Positions 1-7,217 of a DNA stretch of 64,000 bases are shown piece by piece; positions within the stretch are counted from its first letter, which is position 1, and each line of letters begins with the position of its first letter. A model generated the notes under the pieces. That model searched no databases. It was not told the origin of the DNA and saw only the letters and a list, made by a program, of their open reading frames with translations. The DNA is from JAUSFM01 sp964343705 (GTDB lineage: Archaea; Nanobdellota; Nanobdellia; Woesearchaeales; UBA12501), in assembly GCA_964343705.1 (NCBI GenBank), contig CAYFJX010000007.1, positions 1 to 64,000 on the forward strand, in the 5' to 3' direction. The position numbers were made by a program, and so were the translations under genes.

Positions 1-15
1 ACGCCCTATGGGCGT
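1..15. repeat. Short perfect hairpin at window edge
   Basis: A 6-bp perfect inverted repeat, ACGCCC and GGGCGT around a TAT loop, starts exactly at the first base, so the element may continue outside the window. It could be a terminator for a gene to the left or the tip of a larger palindrome. No T-run follows on the plus strand. Confidence 0.45.
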
Positions 16-82
16 GTTTGAGGGTTATAAATATTTCGAGATTCGGGACACACCCGGAGAAATAATGGTATTTTATTCAATA

Positions 83-676
83 TTAACCACAATACATTGC
101 ACTTAGAAAATATCCAACAATAAAGCCTGCAGCAGCTGCACCAATGATGTAAGCACTGGTTTCTATTGGTTGAGGACCAAAAGTTTCCATTGCCTTCTTA
201 ACAAATTCATCAACTCTTTCCCTGCTTGGCATAGGAGGGAAATCATCGGGTGAAACAATTGGCCTATGCACGTCGTGAAAAAGTTGTGTTTCTTCAATCA
301 CAGTTTGCCATTCTTGTTCAGTTGCTGGAGTTAATGTAAGGAGAAGTTCTTCACCGTTTCTTTGTAATTGCGCATGTTTCACTTTTTGTGGTTTGCATAG
401 TTCGTAATTAAGAATGCCATCATGGTCATAGAGAAAAACTTCTCCTGCAACTGTTTTGTATATATCACATACTCCTTCTAATTCTTGTGGCATTGTGAGT
501 ATTGATCCTAATTCTTCAAGCCATGCTTCTGTTTCAGGGGTTGTATGTCCCATGGCTTCAAGATGTTTTACTGTGTTATCTAAGGAAATGTTGTATATTG
601 CATCGGTTAAAGAAGGGTGCTTGCGTAGTTCATCTCCTATTCCCCGATCTAATGCTATTGTTAATTCTTGTACCAT
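83..676 (-). CDS. Tail-anchored membrane protein, function unknown
   Basis: This is the last gene of a four-gene minus-strand operon. The reading frame is open from a TTG at 712, but that start overlaps the upstream gene. The first ATG, at 676, lies 5 nt after the upstream stop, so I prefer it (197 aa). Most of the protein looks soluble and acidic with mixed charge. The C-terminal ~22 residues are a Gly/Ala-rich hydrophobic segment (IIGAAAAGFIVGYFLSAMY), consistent with a single C-terminal membrane anchor. There is no signal peptide. I recognise no family. The context, three exported proteins upstream, suggests an envelope-associated role. Confidence 0.75.
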   Translation of the reverse strand: MVQELTIALDRGIGDELRKHPSLTDAIYNISLDNTVKHLEAMGHTTPETEAWLEELGSILTMPQELEGVCDIYKTVAGEVFLYDHDGILNYELCKPQKVKHAQLQRNGEELLLTLTPATEQEWQTVIEETQLFHDVHRPIVSPDDFPPMPSRERVDEFVKKAMETFGPQPIETSAYIIGAAAAGFIVGYFLSAMYCG

Positions 677-680
677 TTTC

Positions 681-1415
681 TTAGAATGATTTTGTTGGAC
701 ATTGTCTTTCAAATCTTGGCTTTGTCCAAGGTCCAGAACCTTTATCTTTCTCGTAGTGTTTCATGAATTGCATAGTGCCATCATGTCCACACTGGTATTC
801 ACGAACATCATCAAAAATACCATCACCACCATAATCTTGTTCGCGTTTTATAATAAATCCATGTTCATTGTATGTCCACATCACTGTTTCTCCAGGTATC
901 CCATTGCGGAAACTTTGTGTTGCAATCAGTCTATTTTGGTGATCGTACAAGTTTCGAGTCTCTGTTGTTTTATCAGGTCCGACATCAAGCCATAATTTTT
1001 TTAAACTTAGAATATCTTTATTTTTGTTATACTGAATTGTAGTTATCCGATCAATGCCTCCATCAAGTAGTTCTGTTCCTACGCTCTGGATATCTCTATA
1101 CTGTACTATTCGCTGGGGGGTTTCTTCCACACCACAAACTAAATCCATGACTTTATTGCTTGTAGGGTATATTGTCGCGTCACATACAATCTCTTTTTCT
1201 ACTACAACCCTCCCTTTTATAAAAGACTTTTTCAAGCGATAGGCTCTTACTTCATGTTCTAACTTGGCAAGGAGCTTGTCAATTTGTGGATCACTTGCAT
1301 CTAAATCTTGCCATTCTAGCTTCTTTGGCTTTTCTTCTTTTGCTGTTACATCTGCAGGTGCTAGTGCTAAGTATACTGCTGTTATAATTGGCATAATTGT
1401 TTGTTTGATTTTCAT
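681..1415 (-). CDS. Secreted protein with cleavable signal peptide, function unknown
   Basis: This is a 244-aa protein with a classical N-terminal signal: two Lys, a hydrophobic core and ALAPADVTA before a charged mature region. A strong Shine-Dalgarno (AAGGAGATGA) sits 4 nt before the ATG. The signal core (ITAVYLALAPA) is nearly the same as that of the lipoprotein two genes upstream (TTAAYLALAPAGC), but here the lipobox Cys is absent. The mature part contains blocks with periodic aromatic residues (YNEHGFIIKREQDYGGDG), which loosely recall YD/Rhs-type or MORN-like beta repeats. This resemblance is weak. It is probably released or wall-associated. It sits in an operon with two lipoprotein genes and a tail-anchored protein. 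Confidence 0.8.
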   Translation of the reverse strand: MKIKQTIMPIITAVYLALAPADVTAKEEKPKKLEWQDLDASDPQIDKLLAKLEHEVRAYRLKKSFIKGRVVVEKEIVCDATIYPTSNKVMDLVCGVEETPQRIVQYRDIQSVGTELLDGGIDRITTIQYNKNKDILSLKKLWLDVGPDKTTETRNLYDHQNRLIATQSFRNGIPGETVMWTYNEHGFIIKREQDYGGDGIFDDVREYQCGHDGTMQFMKHYEKDKGSGPWTKPRFERQCPTKSF

Positions 1416-1427
1416 TGTTTCATCTCC

Positions 1428-1958
1428 TTACTGGTATGGTTTTTGTTCGAATGCTCTTACACATTGCATTCCATTATCTATGCTACCAATAATTGCATCA
1501 TCATATCGTACACCTGTTTGTGTGTCACTTGCCCTTTCTTTTTGATATGTTCGTCGCCTTGAACCTTCAGGTCCTTGACTTCGCTCATCTATTCCTTGAC
1601 GGTGTGTATTTCCCTTACAGCTTGCCAAAATGCTTGCGGCATTCATGCGTGCTATGTCCATATGCATGCCTGTTCGACTTCTGATTTGTGTACAGGCTGT
1701 TGCTATGTAATGCGTGTCTGTTTCCACATAACCAGTTGTCCACTCGGTTCTCATTGGTTCTGTGCAAATATCGCCAAGTTTACCACCATCTCTTCTTGAA
1801 ACACGCATGGTGAGTTCTGTTAGAGTTTCTGGTTTTACTTCTGGCTGTGCATCGGCAGTACGGTACAGGATTCCTGTTCCACAACCTGAGTTTAGAAGTA
1901 TGCCTAGTGCAAGAACTCTTCCATACTCTACTATTTTTCTAGGTATTTCTCTCAGCAT
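1428..1958 (-). CDS. Putative lipoprotein, function unknown
   Basis: The frame is open from 2018, but the ATG at 1958 is preferred. It lies 8 nt after the stop of the upstream gene, has an AGGTGA Shine-Dalgarno 5 nt before it, and puts a signal peptide right at the N-terminus. The signal (about 25 residues) ends in a lipobox, LNSGC, predicting lipid attachment at that Cys. The mature 150 residues are rich in Arg, Thr and Gln and contain several Cys residues. I do not recognise a fold. It is the second gene of the four-gene exported-protein operon. The overlapping plus-strand frames have no ribosome site and were not accepted. Confidence 0.75.
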   Translation of the reverse strand: MLREIPRKIVEYGRVLALGILLNSGCGTGILYRTADAQPEVKPETLTELTMRVSRRDGGKLGDICTEPMRTEWTTGYVETDTHYIATACTQIRSRTGMHMDIARMNAASILASCKGNTHRQGIDERSQGPEGSRRRTYQKERASDTQTGVRYDDAIIGSIDNGMQCVRAFEQKPYQ

Positions 1959-1966
1959 TTTTTCAC

Positions 1967-2707
1967 CTATCGTATCATTTCTAAGTATGATTCTCGACCT
2001 TGTTCTATTTCTTTGCACAAGTCAAATGCTCTCTCAGCTTGCTCTTTGCAAATATCATAGGTGTCTTTGTGAATTATGCCATTGATACTACTGCCTTTCT
2101 GTGCACATGCATCTATTGACAGTTCGTAATCCATAACGCATTTTGTCAATCCTATTTGCAACTCATCTTTGAGATCATCAAGATCTCGATGTGCATGCAA
2201 GTGAGAACCTACTTTTGTTGAACCTTCACTTTGTTTTTGAACCTGGGGTGTTGGTTGCGGTGCAGGTACTGCTCCATGATAATGAGTTCCACCAGCACTT
2301 CCATTGGGGTCAAGTGTTGAATGTCTTATCTTTGTTTGTCCTTGGTAATCTTCCCTACCATTGCAATTTCTTTCCCCGTAACTTGTTGTACATTTGCTTT
2401 CCCATACTGTTCGTGATTGGCTGTTAATGGTAACATCTTGTGGTTGATGTTCAACAATTACAGTTTGTCCATGTGCGCCATTTCCTTCAAGAACTTTTTT
2501 CCCAATAAGTGCATGCGCATCTTTTTCTGCTCTCTTTGCTTCGTCTTCTGGGCAGACTTCAGTTTTGCTTGCATCAATATAACAATCTGGTCCAGAAACA
2601 TCATCAATTATAAGAAAATCTCGTATTGATGCACATCCAGCTGGTGCAAGTGCTAGATATGCAGCTGTGGTAATTGCCATTAATTTTTGTGGTATGTTAA
2701 GTTTCAT
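1967..2707 (-). CDS. Putative lipoprotein, first gene of exported-protein operon
   Basis: This is a 246-aa protein with an excellent Shine-Dalgarno (AAGGAGATGATACT before ATG). The N-terminus is a signal sequence ending in LAPAGC at residues 20-25, so Cys25 is the likely lipidated residue; Pro at -3 is unusual. The mature protein has a Cys-containing first third and a His/Gln/Pro-rich middle (around residues 140-175). The C-terminal third has regularly spaced Cys, Asp and charged residues and looks helical. No known family was recognised. It heads an operon with the three following minus-strand genes. A TATA-like GATAAATAC on the minus strand at about 2773-2781 could drive it. Confidence 0.78.
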   Translation of the reverse strand: MKLNIPQKLMAITTAAYLALAPAGCASIRDFLIIDDVSGPDCYIDASKTEVCPEDEAKRAEKDAHALIGKKVLEGNGAHGQTVIVEHQPQDVTINSQSRTVWESKCTTSYGERNCNGREDYQGQTKIRHSTLDPNGSAGGTHYHGAVPAPQPTPQVQKQSEGSTKVGSHLHAHRDLDDLKDELQIGLTKCVMDYELSIDACAQKGSSINGIIHKDTYDICKEQAERAFDLCKEIEQGRESYLEMIR

Positions 2708-2772
2708 AGTATCATCTCCTTACTCGTTTTTACTTCCTGATGTACTTTTTTCTGCTAAACACCTCCAAACCT

Positions 2773-2781
2773 GTATTTATC
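2773..2781 (-). promoter_or_regulatory. TATA-like promoter of the exported-protein operon
   Basis: The minus strand reads GATAAATAC here, about 70 nt before the ATG at 2707. An RNA start about 25 nt downstream would leave a 40-nt leader carrying the AAGGAGATGA ribosome site. Position and composition only; there is no further evidence. Confidence 0.4.
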
Positions 2782-2854
2782 ATTAAGTGGGTACTTTCTG
2801 AATACTTATATATATCTTATATGAATTATATAACTTATATAAAAAAACAAAACC

Positions 2855-2863
2855 TTTATATAT
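2855..2863 (+). promoter_or_regulatory. TATA box for the mini-gene and phoU-like gene
   Basis: TTTATATAT lies in an AT-rich tract (2800-2870) that contains further TATAT runs. The predicted RNA start is near 2882-2890, upstream of a perfect GAGGTGAT ribosome site at 2901-2908. The mRNA would therefore have a short leader, unlike the leaderless genes elsewhere in the window. Confidence 0.55.
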
Positions 2864-2913
2864 GAGCTCATCTTTCAGCACAGTAGAACGCAGTAAAATT
2901 GAGGTGATGGAGA

Positions 2914-3021
2914 ATGCAGAGACTACTGGATTACGCATGGCATGGCAAAGGCTTTAGAAACAAGAGGGCAATGAAAAAGAGCTTTTCTTGGGAATTCCGA
3001 AGCATGTTTGAAGCTTCGTGA
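2914..3021 (+). CDS. Mini-protein of 35 aa with a perfect Shine-Dalgarno
   Basis: A short open frame encodes a basic 35-residue peptide beginning MQRLLDYAWHGKGFRNKRAM. The ATG follows GAGGTGAT, an 8-base match to the archaeal 16S 3' end, with 5 nt spacing, and a TATA box lies ~55 nt upstream. It ends 29 nt before the AbrB-PhoU gene, so the two are probably co-transcribed. The peptide is aromatic- and Arg/Lys-rich with no hydrophobic span, so it may be a nucleic-acid- or partner-binding peptide, or a leader peptide controlling the regulator gene. Translation is well supported; function is unknown. Confidence 0.6.
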   Translation: MQRLLDYAWHGKGFRNKRAMKKSFSWEFRSMFEAS

Positions 3022-3050
3022 ACTCATAAACGCGTATCCGTACGGAGACT

Positions 3051-4052
3051 ATGAGACGAAAGCTTGTAAAACAAGGACAGAATGCACTGACACTTACGGT
3101 CCCAGCTAAATGGACAAAGCTTAATAGTATGGTTGCAGGGGACGAAGCCAATGTTCTTATTGATGGGGCACGTGTTGTAATTACACCGGTGGAAATAAAG
3201 CATCCTCCACGTGTAGCTCATATTGATTTTTCTACAGAACATTTACATCTTACAAAAGAAAAAGGGAAAAAAGCATTTACTCGGAAAGAATTTCGTTTTA
3301 TTAATCGTATGCTTGCTGCAAGTTACAAGTTAGGGTTTGATGAAGTAAAGGTGTATAGTGATGACAAGCAGGTTCTTGAGTTTGTTCGAAAAAATATAAC
3401 TGATTATGTTGGACACGAAATAATTGATGAATCAGAGACCTTTGTTCACGCAAAAAGCTACGCTGATTTGCGAGAGGAAAAAATATCAGCATTAATTAAT
3501 CGACTTTTCTATTTTCATGAGCAATATGCAGGTGATGTTGTTGATGCAATAAAAAAGAATGATCGTGAAAAACTAGTTCGCCTTCTTGAAATCAAACCAA
3601 GCCACAGTCGCTTATCAGATCTGTGTAAGCGTATTGTGATGAAAAAAGTTAATGAGCAACCAACTGAATTCAAACATTTATATGTTATGGTGATGGATGC
3701 GCCACGTATTTTACGGCAATACCAGTGGATGATACGACAATTATTACAACTTGATACATTAAAGAAAATTCCAAAGCCTGTTCTTTCATTTATGACTGGG
3801 GTGGCAGACTATGTTGTCTTGTGTAATTCATTTATACGGACGCCAAGCATTGAGAAGCTTGCAAAGGTTTCAGAGCAACGTAATAATCTTGAGGAAAAAG
3901 GGTATTCACTCATGGGAAAGCAAAAACAAGAGTCACTGTTTGTTGTCCATTTCTTATTGAATATTGTTATTAGGTACTATGGAATTTTAGAGTCTGGCTT
4001 ATATTATTCAGGTCTTATTAAAGAAAAAGAGCAAATAAAGGCTCAGGTATAA
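3051..4052 (+). CDS. AbrB-PhoU family regulator
   Basis: This 333-aa protein combines an N-terminal SpoVT/AbrB-like DNA-binding swapped-hairpin (residues ~1-48, starting MRRKLVKQGQNALTLTVPA) with a helical C-terminal half of the PhoU type (residues ~100-325). Archaeal PhoU homologues commonly carry this AbrB fusion, and they regulate phosphate uptake or related transporters. No phosphate transporter genes are adjacent here, so the regulated target is unknown. The preceding 35-aa mini-gene is probably in the same transcript. The gene is convergent with, and ends 2 nt before, the phosphatase fusion gene. The family call is confident, the substrate is not. Confidence 0.85.
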   Translation: MRRKLVKQGQNALTLTVPAKWTKLNSMVAGDEANVLIDGARVVITPVEIKHPPRVAHIDFSTEHLHLTKEKGKKAFTRKEFRFINRMLAASYKLGFDEVKVYSDDKQVLEFVRKNITDYVGHEIIDESETFVHAKSYADLREEKISALINRLFYFHEQYAGDVVDAIKKNDREKLVRLLEIKPSHSRLSDLCKRIVMKKVNEQPTEFKHLYVMVMDAPRILRQYQWMIRQLLQLDTLKKIPKPVLSFMTGVADYVVLCNSFIRTPSIEKLAKVSEQRNNLEEKGYSLMGKQKQESLFVVHFLLNIVIRYYGILESGLYYSGLIKEKEQIKAQV

Positions 4053-4054
4053 GT

Positions 4055-6976
4055 CTACTTTGCGGGTGTTGTACCATCCATTGAGGTTGGTGATATAGCG
4101 CTATAGGTCTTGTCAAAGAGTGTGAGTAAACCATCACGGCCATGCTTATCAAACATGTCACTCACGCTCTCTATGATGACTGTGTAAAATTGGTCAGTGA
4201 TAACTTCTGCAAGTTCCCTTGCTCCTTGTGTTGTGTCAACACAGTGTGAAGGAATTGACTTTCTTAACATTTCTTTGTCTTGTTGTTCTCCTCCTCTTCG
4301 TGTCACAATATAATTGTTTGCAATTAAACCAATGAGGGCATCGGTGTCAACAACTCCTTCCTTAGTTGTCTGTTGTAAATACGCTTCTAATTTTGCATAA
4401 TTTTCTGGTGTTGTGAGTTCTTCCTGTATTACAAAGGCTTGACTTGTATCAGCTACTTTAAGATCGATTCCGTATTGCACTCCGATTTCTACACTTGTAT
4501 CATGCCACTTGAGTACATTACGGTATGTTAGGTGGTCATTTTCGGATGTTTGAGTGAGTTCTTTGAGTGTCGATCGGATGCCTTCTTTTTGAAATCGTTG
4601 GGTAACTCCTTCATACGTCCATGGCAGACCCTGTTTTGACGGTTGTTTTGGCGCGGGTGCACAGGTTATCATAAGTTCACTTGCTTGCCTCATATTTAAC
4701 ATTGCGTAAGGTGATGTGTCAGTTGGTGTTCGTACAATCGGGATCACATGTCCAGGTATTGCGTCAACACCAACGTGTTGTAATAGCTCAACTGTTGCGT
4801 CACGTGTAGTGCCAGTTCTAATCCAATCATCAAGTACGCGAATCCTTTTTCCACTATCTTCTTCTGGGAAAAAATCTTCAAAAGCTTTTTTCATAAAATC
4901 TAATGCGTACGCTTCAGCTGCTTGTTGCCCTTCTTCAGCAAGAAGACGTTTACATTCCTCGTCATGTTCCTTTAGGTACTTGACTGTTTTTGGTGTTGAG
5001 GTAAACTTAAAATAGCGTGTTTGAATTTTTTCCATATTGGGCTTTGTCACTTTTAGCTTTTCCATATATGCTTCAAATGCTTTTCCAAATGGTCGCGCTC
5101 CTCTGTCTGCAAAGTAGATAACTTCAACACCTTCTGTTACTAAATGTTCATACAGTTTTGCAGCTGCAGCGGCAAGATAATGTGAATCAAGCTGGGGCGT
5201 TTTTTCTGCTCGTTGTTCAACTTCCTCTTCAACAGCACGCGGTTGTCCATGTATTAGTCGTTCTAAGTTTTCTTCATAACCTTGTTGGGTAAATAAAGGG
5301 ACAGTGGGGGAGGTAAGATTGAGATCATATTTTGCTAATATCGTTCTACTTAGGTCTATGATTAGATTTTGTTCTAACATGTAATAAGTGGAAAGATTAA
5401 TTCTTAATGAGGTAATTTCTGTTTCAGTTCCATCTTCGTTAACTCTGTAAATGCGGATATTATTGTCACTTGATTCATGCACATTTTCTTTTTCCCTTGT
5501 TTGTTCTTCAGCCATTTCAAGAATAGGATCTAAAGTTCGATGTAATTTTTTAATTGTTTCACACATTGTGGCAATATCATGCTTAAAATCCTCTTTTTCT
5601 TTTTGATTATTAAAGAGCGCATCATAGCCGTCTATCTCATGTATATTTGATTTCATATGTTCGCAGAAAGTCCATGCAAGGGTGTGCGGAGATTCACCAT
5701 CTATTTTTGGAACTAAATTTTCTCTTAATAGTTCAAGTTCTTTGAGTGCTTGCGCTTTATCTGTTGTTTGAGCAAGTCGTTCTTCTCCCATTTGTAGTTG
5801 TGTACGTGCACTTGACCATCTCATGTATTCTACTAATAATCTTTCTTTGACTACACTTGCTCCTGGTTGAACTCTATTAAACTCTTCTCCTCGAGATAAA
5901 ACTTGATAGCCTCCTTCAGGATCAGGGATGAAGTGTACTTGTTTTCCCTGTACTCTCTGTGGTTGGGGAACAAGGTTTTTAAGGAAATCATTTACTGTTT
6001 CAAATACTGGTTGGTCAGGAACGTGGAATGGTTTGCGTGCACCTCCAAATAAAACTCTATATACAAGTCTACCATTTTCCTTTTTTGTTGTATATAGGTC
6101 ATCAAGTGCTTTTCCTCTGGATTGTCTTGAATTTCGTAACTGGAGTTCAGCTATTTCTCCTTTATAGCGAGCCATTGCAAGTCCAGGATCTGGATTAACA
6201 AGTCCGAATCCAAGTGCAAAACTGCTTGCACCAAAAGTGTAATGTGCAGTCTTGAGTCGGTCATTTACTCTAGAAATTATGCCATCACCATCTTCAGTTT
6301 CATATTGGTCTTGGACTTCGTAACCTTTGTGTCTTTTTCCAAATCTAAAATGGTGGGCCTTATTTTTTCTAGTATCGAGTGCAACTTCAAAAATAGCATC
6401 ATGGGGCATGTATAAATGGGGTGCCAGATCCCTGTCAATATCTAATAATTGTGCCAAGATGAGTCTGTTCACTGCGCGATGGCCGGTCACTGCAACACTT
6501 CCTTGGGTATCGCGAATTTCTTCAAGAAATTCAGCAATGCGCTCTTCCATTTGTTGGTAACTTTCTCCGTTGGGGTATTTCCAGTGGTACTTGTCATTGT
6601 CTCGTGCTACAGCAAGATTTCTATATTGTTGTTGAAATACTGCTTCTGGCACATCATGGAAATCACCAGCATCTATCTCATCAAGAAGTGCTGTTGCAAT
6701 GATGCGTGTTCCACGATGGCTGCGTCCTACTCTTTTTGCAGTGTCTTGGTTTCGACGCAGTGTTGAACAATGGATGGCTTCAAATTCAAGATTGCTCAGT
6801 GCATGGCCTACCTCAGTAGCATGTCTTTTTCCCTGGCGTGTAAGTGGCGAGTCTCCCCCAATAATTTCATCTTTATTGTTTTGGGCCTCACCATGTCTAA
6901 ATAAGTATAGTGTTGGTCCACTCCTTGGTTTGATTGTAGGTGCGCGATTTCCGAATATTTTCTGTACAAGGCTCAT
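4055..6976 (-). CDS. Histidine phosphatase-phosphoribosyltransferase-like fusion protein
   Basis: This is a 973-aa multidomain protein. Residues ~22-210 are a histidine phosphatase (phosphoglycerate-mutase-like) domain: the RHGE motif is at 27-30, with a downstream Arg (RRNQDTAKR) and the second catalytic His in TGHRAVNR near residue 164. The middle (~250-600) is charged and partly coiled-coil. Residues ~600-780 resemble a type I phosphoribosyltransferase: FADRGARPFG near 627, and a PRPP-loop-like VLDDWIRTGTT near 717. The remainder is unassigned. The start overlaps the stop of the 45-aa ribbon-helix-helix gene (ATGA), implying translational coupling. Such a fusion would fit nucleotide or sugar-phosphate signalling or salvage. 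The substrate is unknown. Confidence 0.85.
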   Translation of the reverse strand: MSLVQKIFGNRAPTIKPRSGPTLYLFRHGEAQNNKDEIIGGDSPLTRQGKRHATEVGHALSNLEFEAIHCSTLRRNQDTAKRVGRSHRGTRIIATALLDEIDAGDFHDVPEAVFQQQYRNLAVARDNDKYHWKYPNGESYQQMEERIAEFLEEIRDTQGSVAVTGHRAVNRLILAQLLDIDRDLAPHLYMPHDAIFEVALDTRKNKAHHFRFGKRHKGYEVQDQYETEDGDGIISRVNDRLKTAHYTFGASSFALGFGLVNPDPGLAMARYKGEIAELQLRNSRQSRGKALDDLYTTKKENGRLVYRVLFGGARKPFHVPDQPVFETVNDFLKNLVPQPQRVQGKQVHFIPDPEGGYQVLSRGEEFNRVQPGASVVKERLLVEYMRWSSARTQLQMGEERLAQTTDKAQALKELELLRENLVPKIDGESPHTLAWTFCEHMKSNIHEIDGYDALFNNQKEKEDFKHDIATMCETIKKLHRTLDPILEMAEEQTREKENVHESSDNNIRIYRVNEDGTETEITSLRINLSTYYMLEQNLIIDLSRTILAKYDLNLTSPTVPLFTQQGYEENLERLIHGQPRAVEEEVEQRAEKTPQLDSHYLAAAAAKLYEHLVTEGVEVIYFADRGARPFGKAFEAYMEKLKVTKPNMEKIQTRYFKFTSTPKTVKYLKEHDEECKRLLAEEGQQAAEAYALDFMKKAFEDFFPEEDSGKRIRVLDDWIRTGTTRDATVELLQHVGVDAIPGHVIPIVRTPTDTSPYAMLNMRQASELMITCAPAPKQPSKQGLPWTYEGVTQRFQKEGIRSTLKELTQTSENDHLTYRNVLKWHDTSVEIGVQYGIDLKVADTSQAFVIQEELTTPENYAKLEAYLQQTTKEGVVDTDALIGLIANNYIVTRRGGEQQDKEMLRKSIPSHCVDTTQGARELAEVITDQFYTVIIESVSDMFDKHGRDGLLTLFDKTYSAISPTSMDGTTPAK

Positions 6977-7110
6977 TGTTGACCCTCCAAGAACTTTAGA
7001 ATAGCTTCTTCTACAAGGTGGCTTTTGTTACGAAAAGCCCTTTTTTTGGCTGTTTTGTGGATGCGGTCGATGGTCTCTTGGTCCAGAGAAATGCTAAATA
7101 CTTTCTTCAT
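6973..7110 (-). CDS. Ribbon-helix-helix (CopG-like) DNA-binding protein, 45 aa
   Basis: A 45-residue protein, beginning MKKVFSISLDQETIDRI and ending in FLEGQQ, matches the ribbon-helix-helix pattern. It has a beta strand with alternating residues (FSISLD), helix A (QETIDRIHKTAKKRA) and helix B after the turn (NKSHLVEEAILKFLE). It is shorter than usual open-frame cut-offs. Its stop TGA overlaps the ATG of the phosphatase fusion gene, so the two are translationally coupled. A TATA box ~29 nt upstream implies a leaderless mRNA. It could autoregulate this bicistron or act as an antitoxin-like partner. Presence of the gene is well supported. Confidence 0.8.
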   Translation of the reverse strand: MKKVFSISLDQETIDRIHKTAKKRAFRNKSHLVEEAILKFLEGQQ

Positions 7111-7134
7111 AATTCTTAATAAGATTTAGGAATC

Positions 7135-7143
7135 CTATATAAG
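7135..7143 (-). promoter_or_regulatory. TATA box of the RHH-phosphatase operon
   Basis: The minus strand reads CTTATATAG, centred 29 nt before the ATG at 7110, the spacing expected for a leaderless archaeal transcript. Confidence 0.65.
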
Positions 7144-7185
7144 CCTTTGTGTTTTAACCACTGTTTAGTGAATATATCCAAAAGG

Positions 7186-7194
7186 TTTAAATAG
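7186..7194 (+). promoter_or_regulatory. TATA box of the 1,304-aa protein gene
   Basis: TTTAAATAG is preceded by AAAGG (BRE-like). Its centre is 28 nt before the ATG at 7218, so the mRNA is predicted to be leaderless. It is arranged divergently with the RHH promoter about 45 bp away. Confidence 0.65.
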
Positions 7195-7217
7195 TACTTA
7201 TATCCCTTCTAAGGCCT

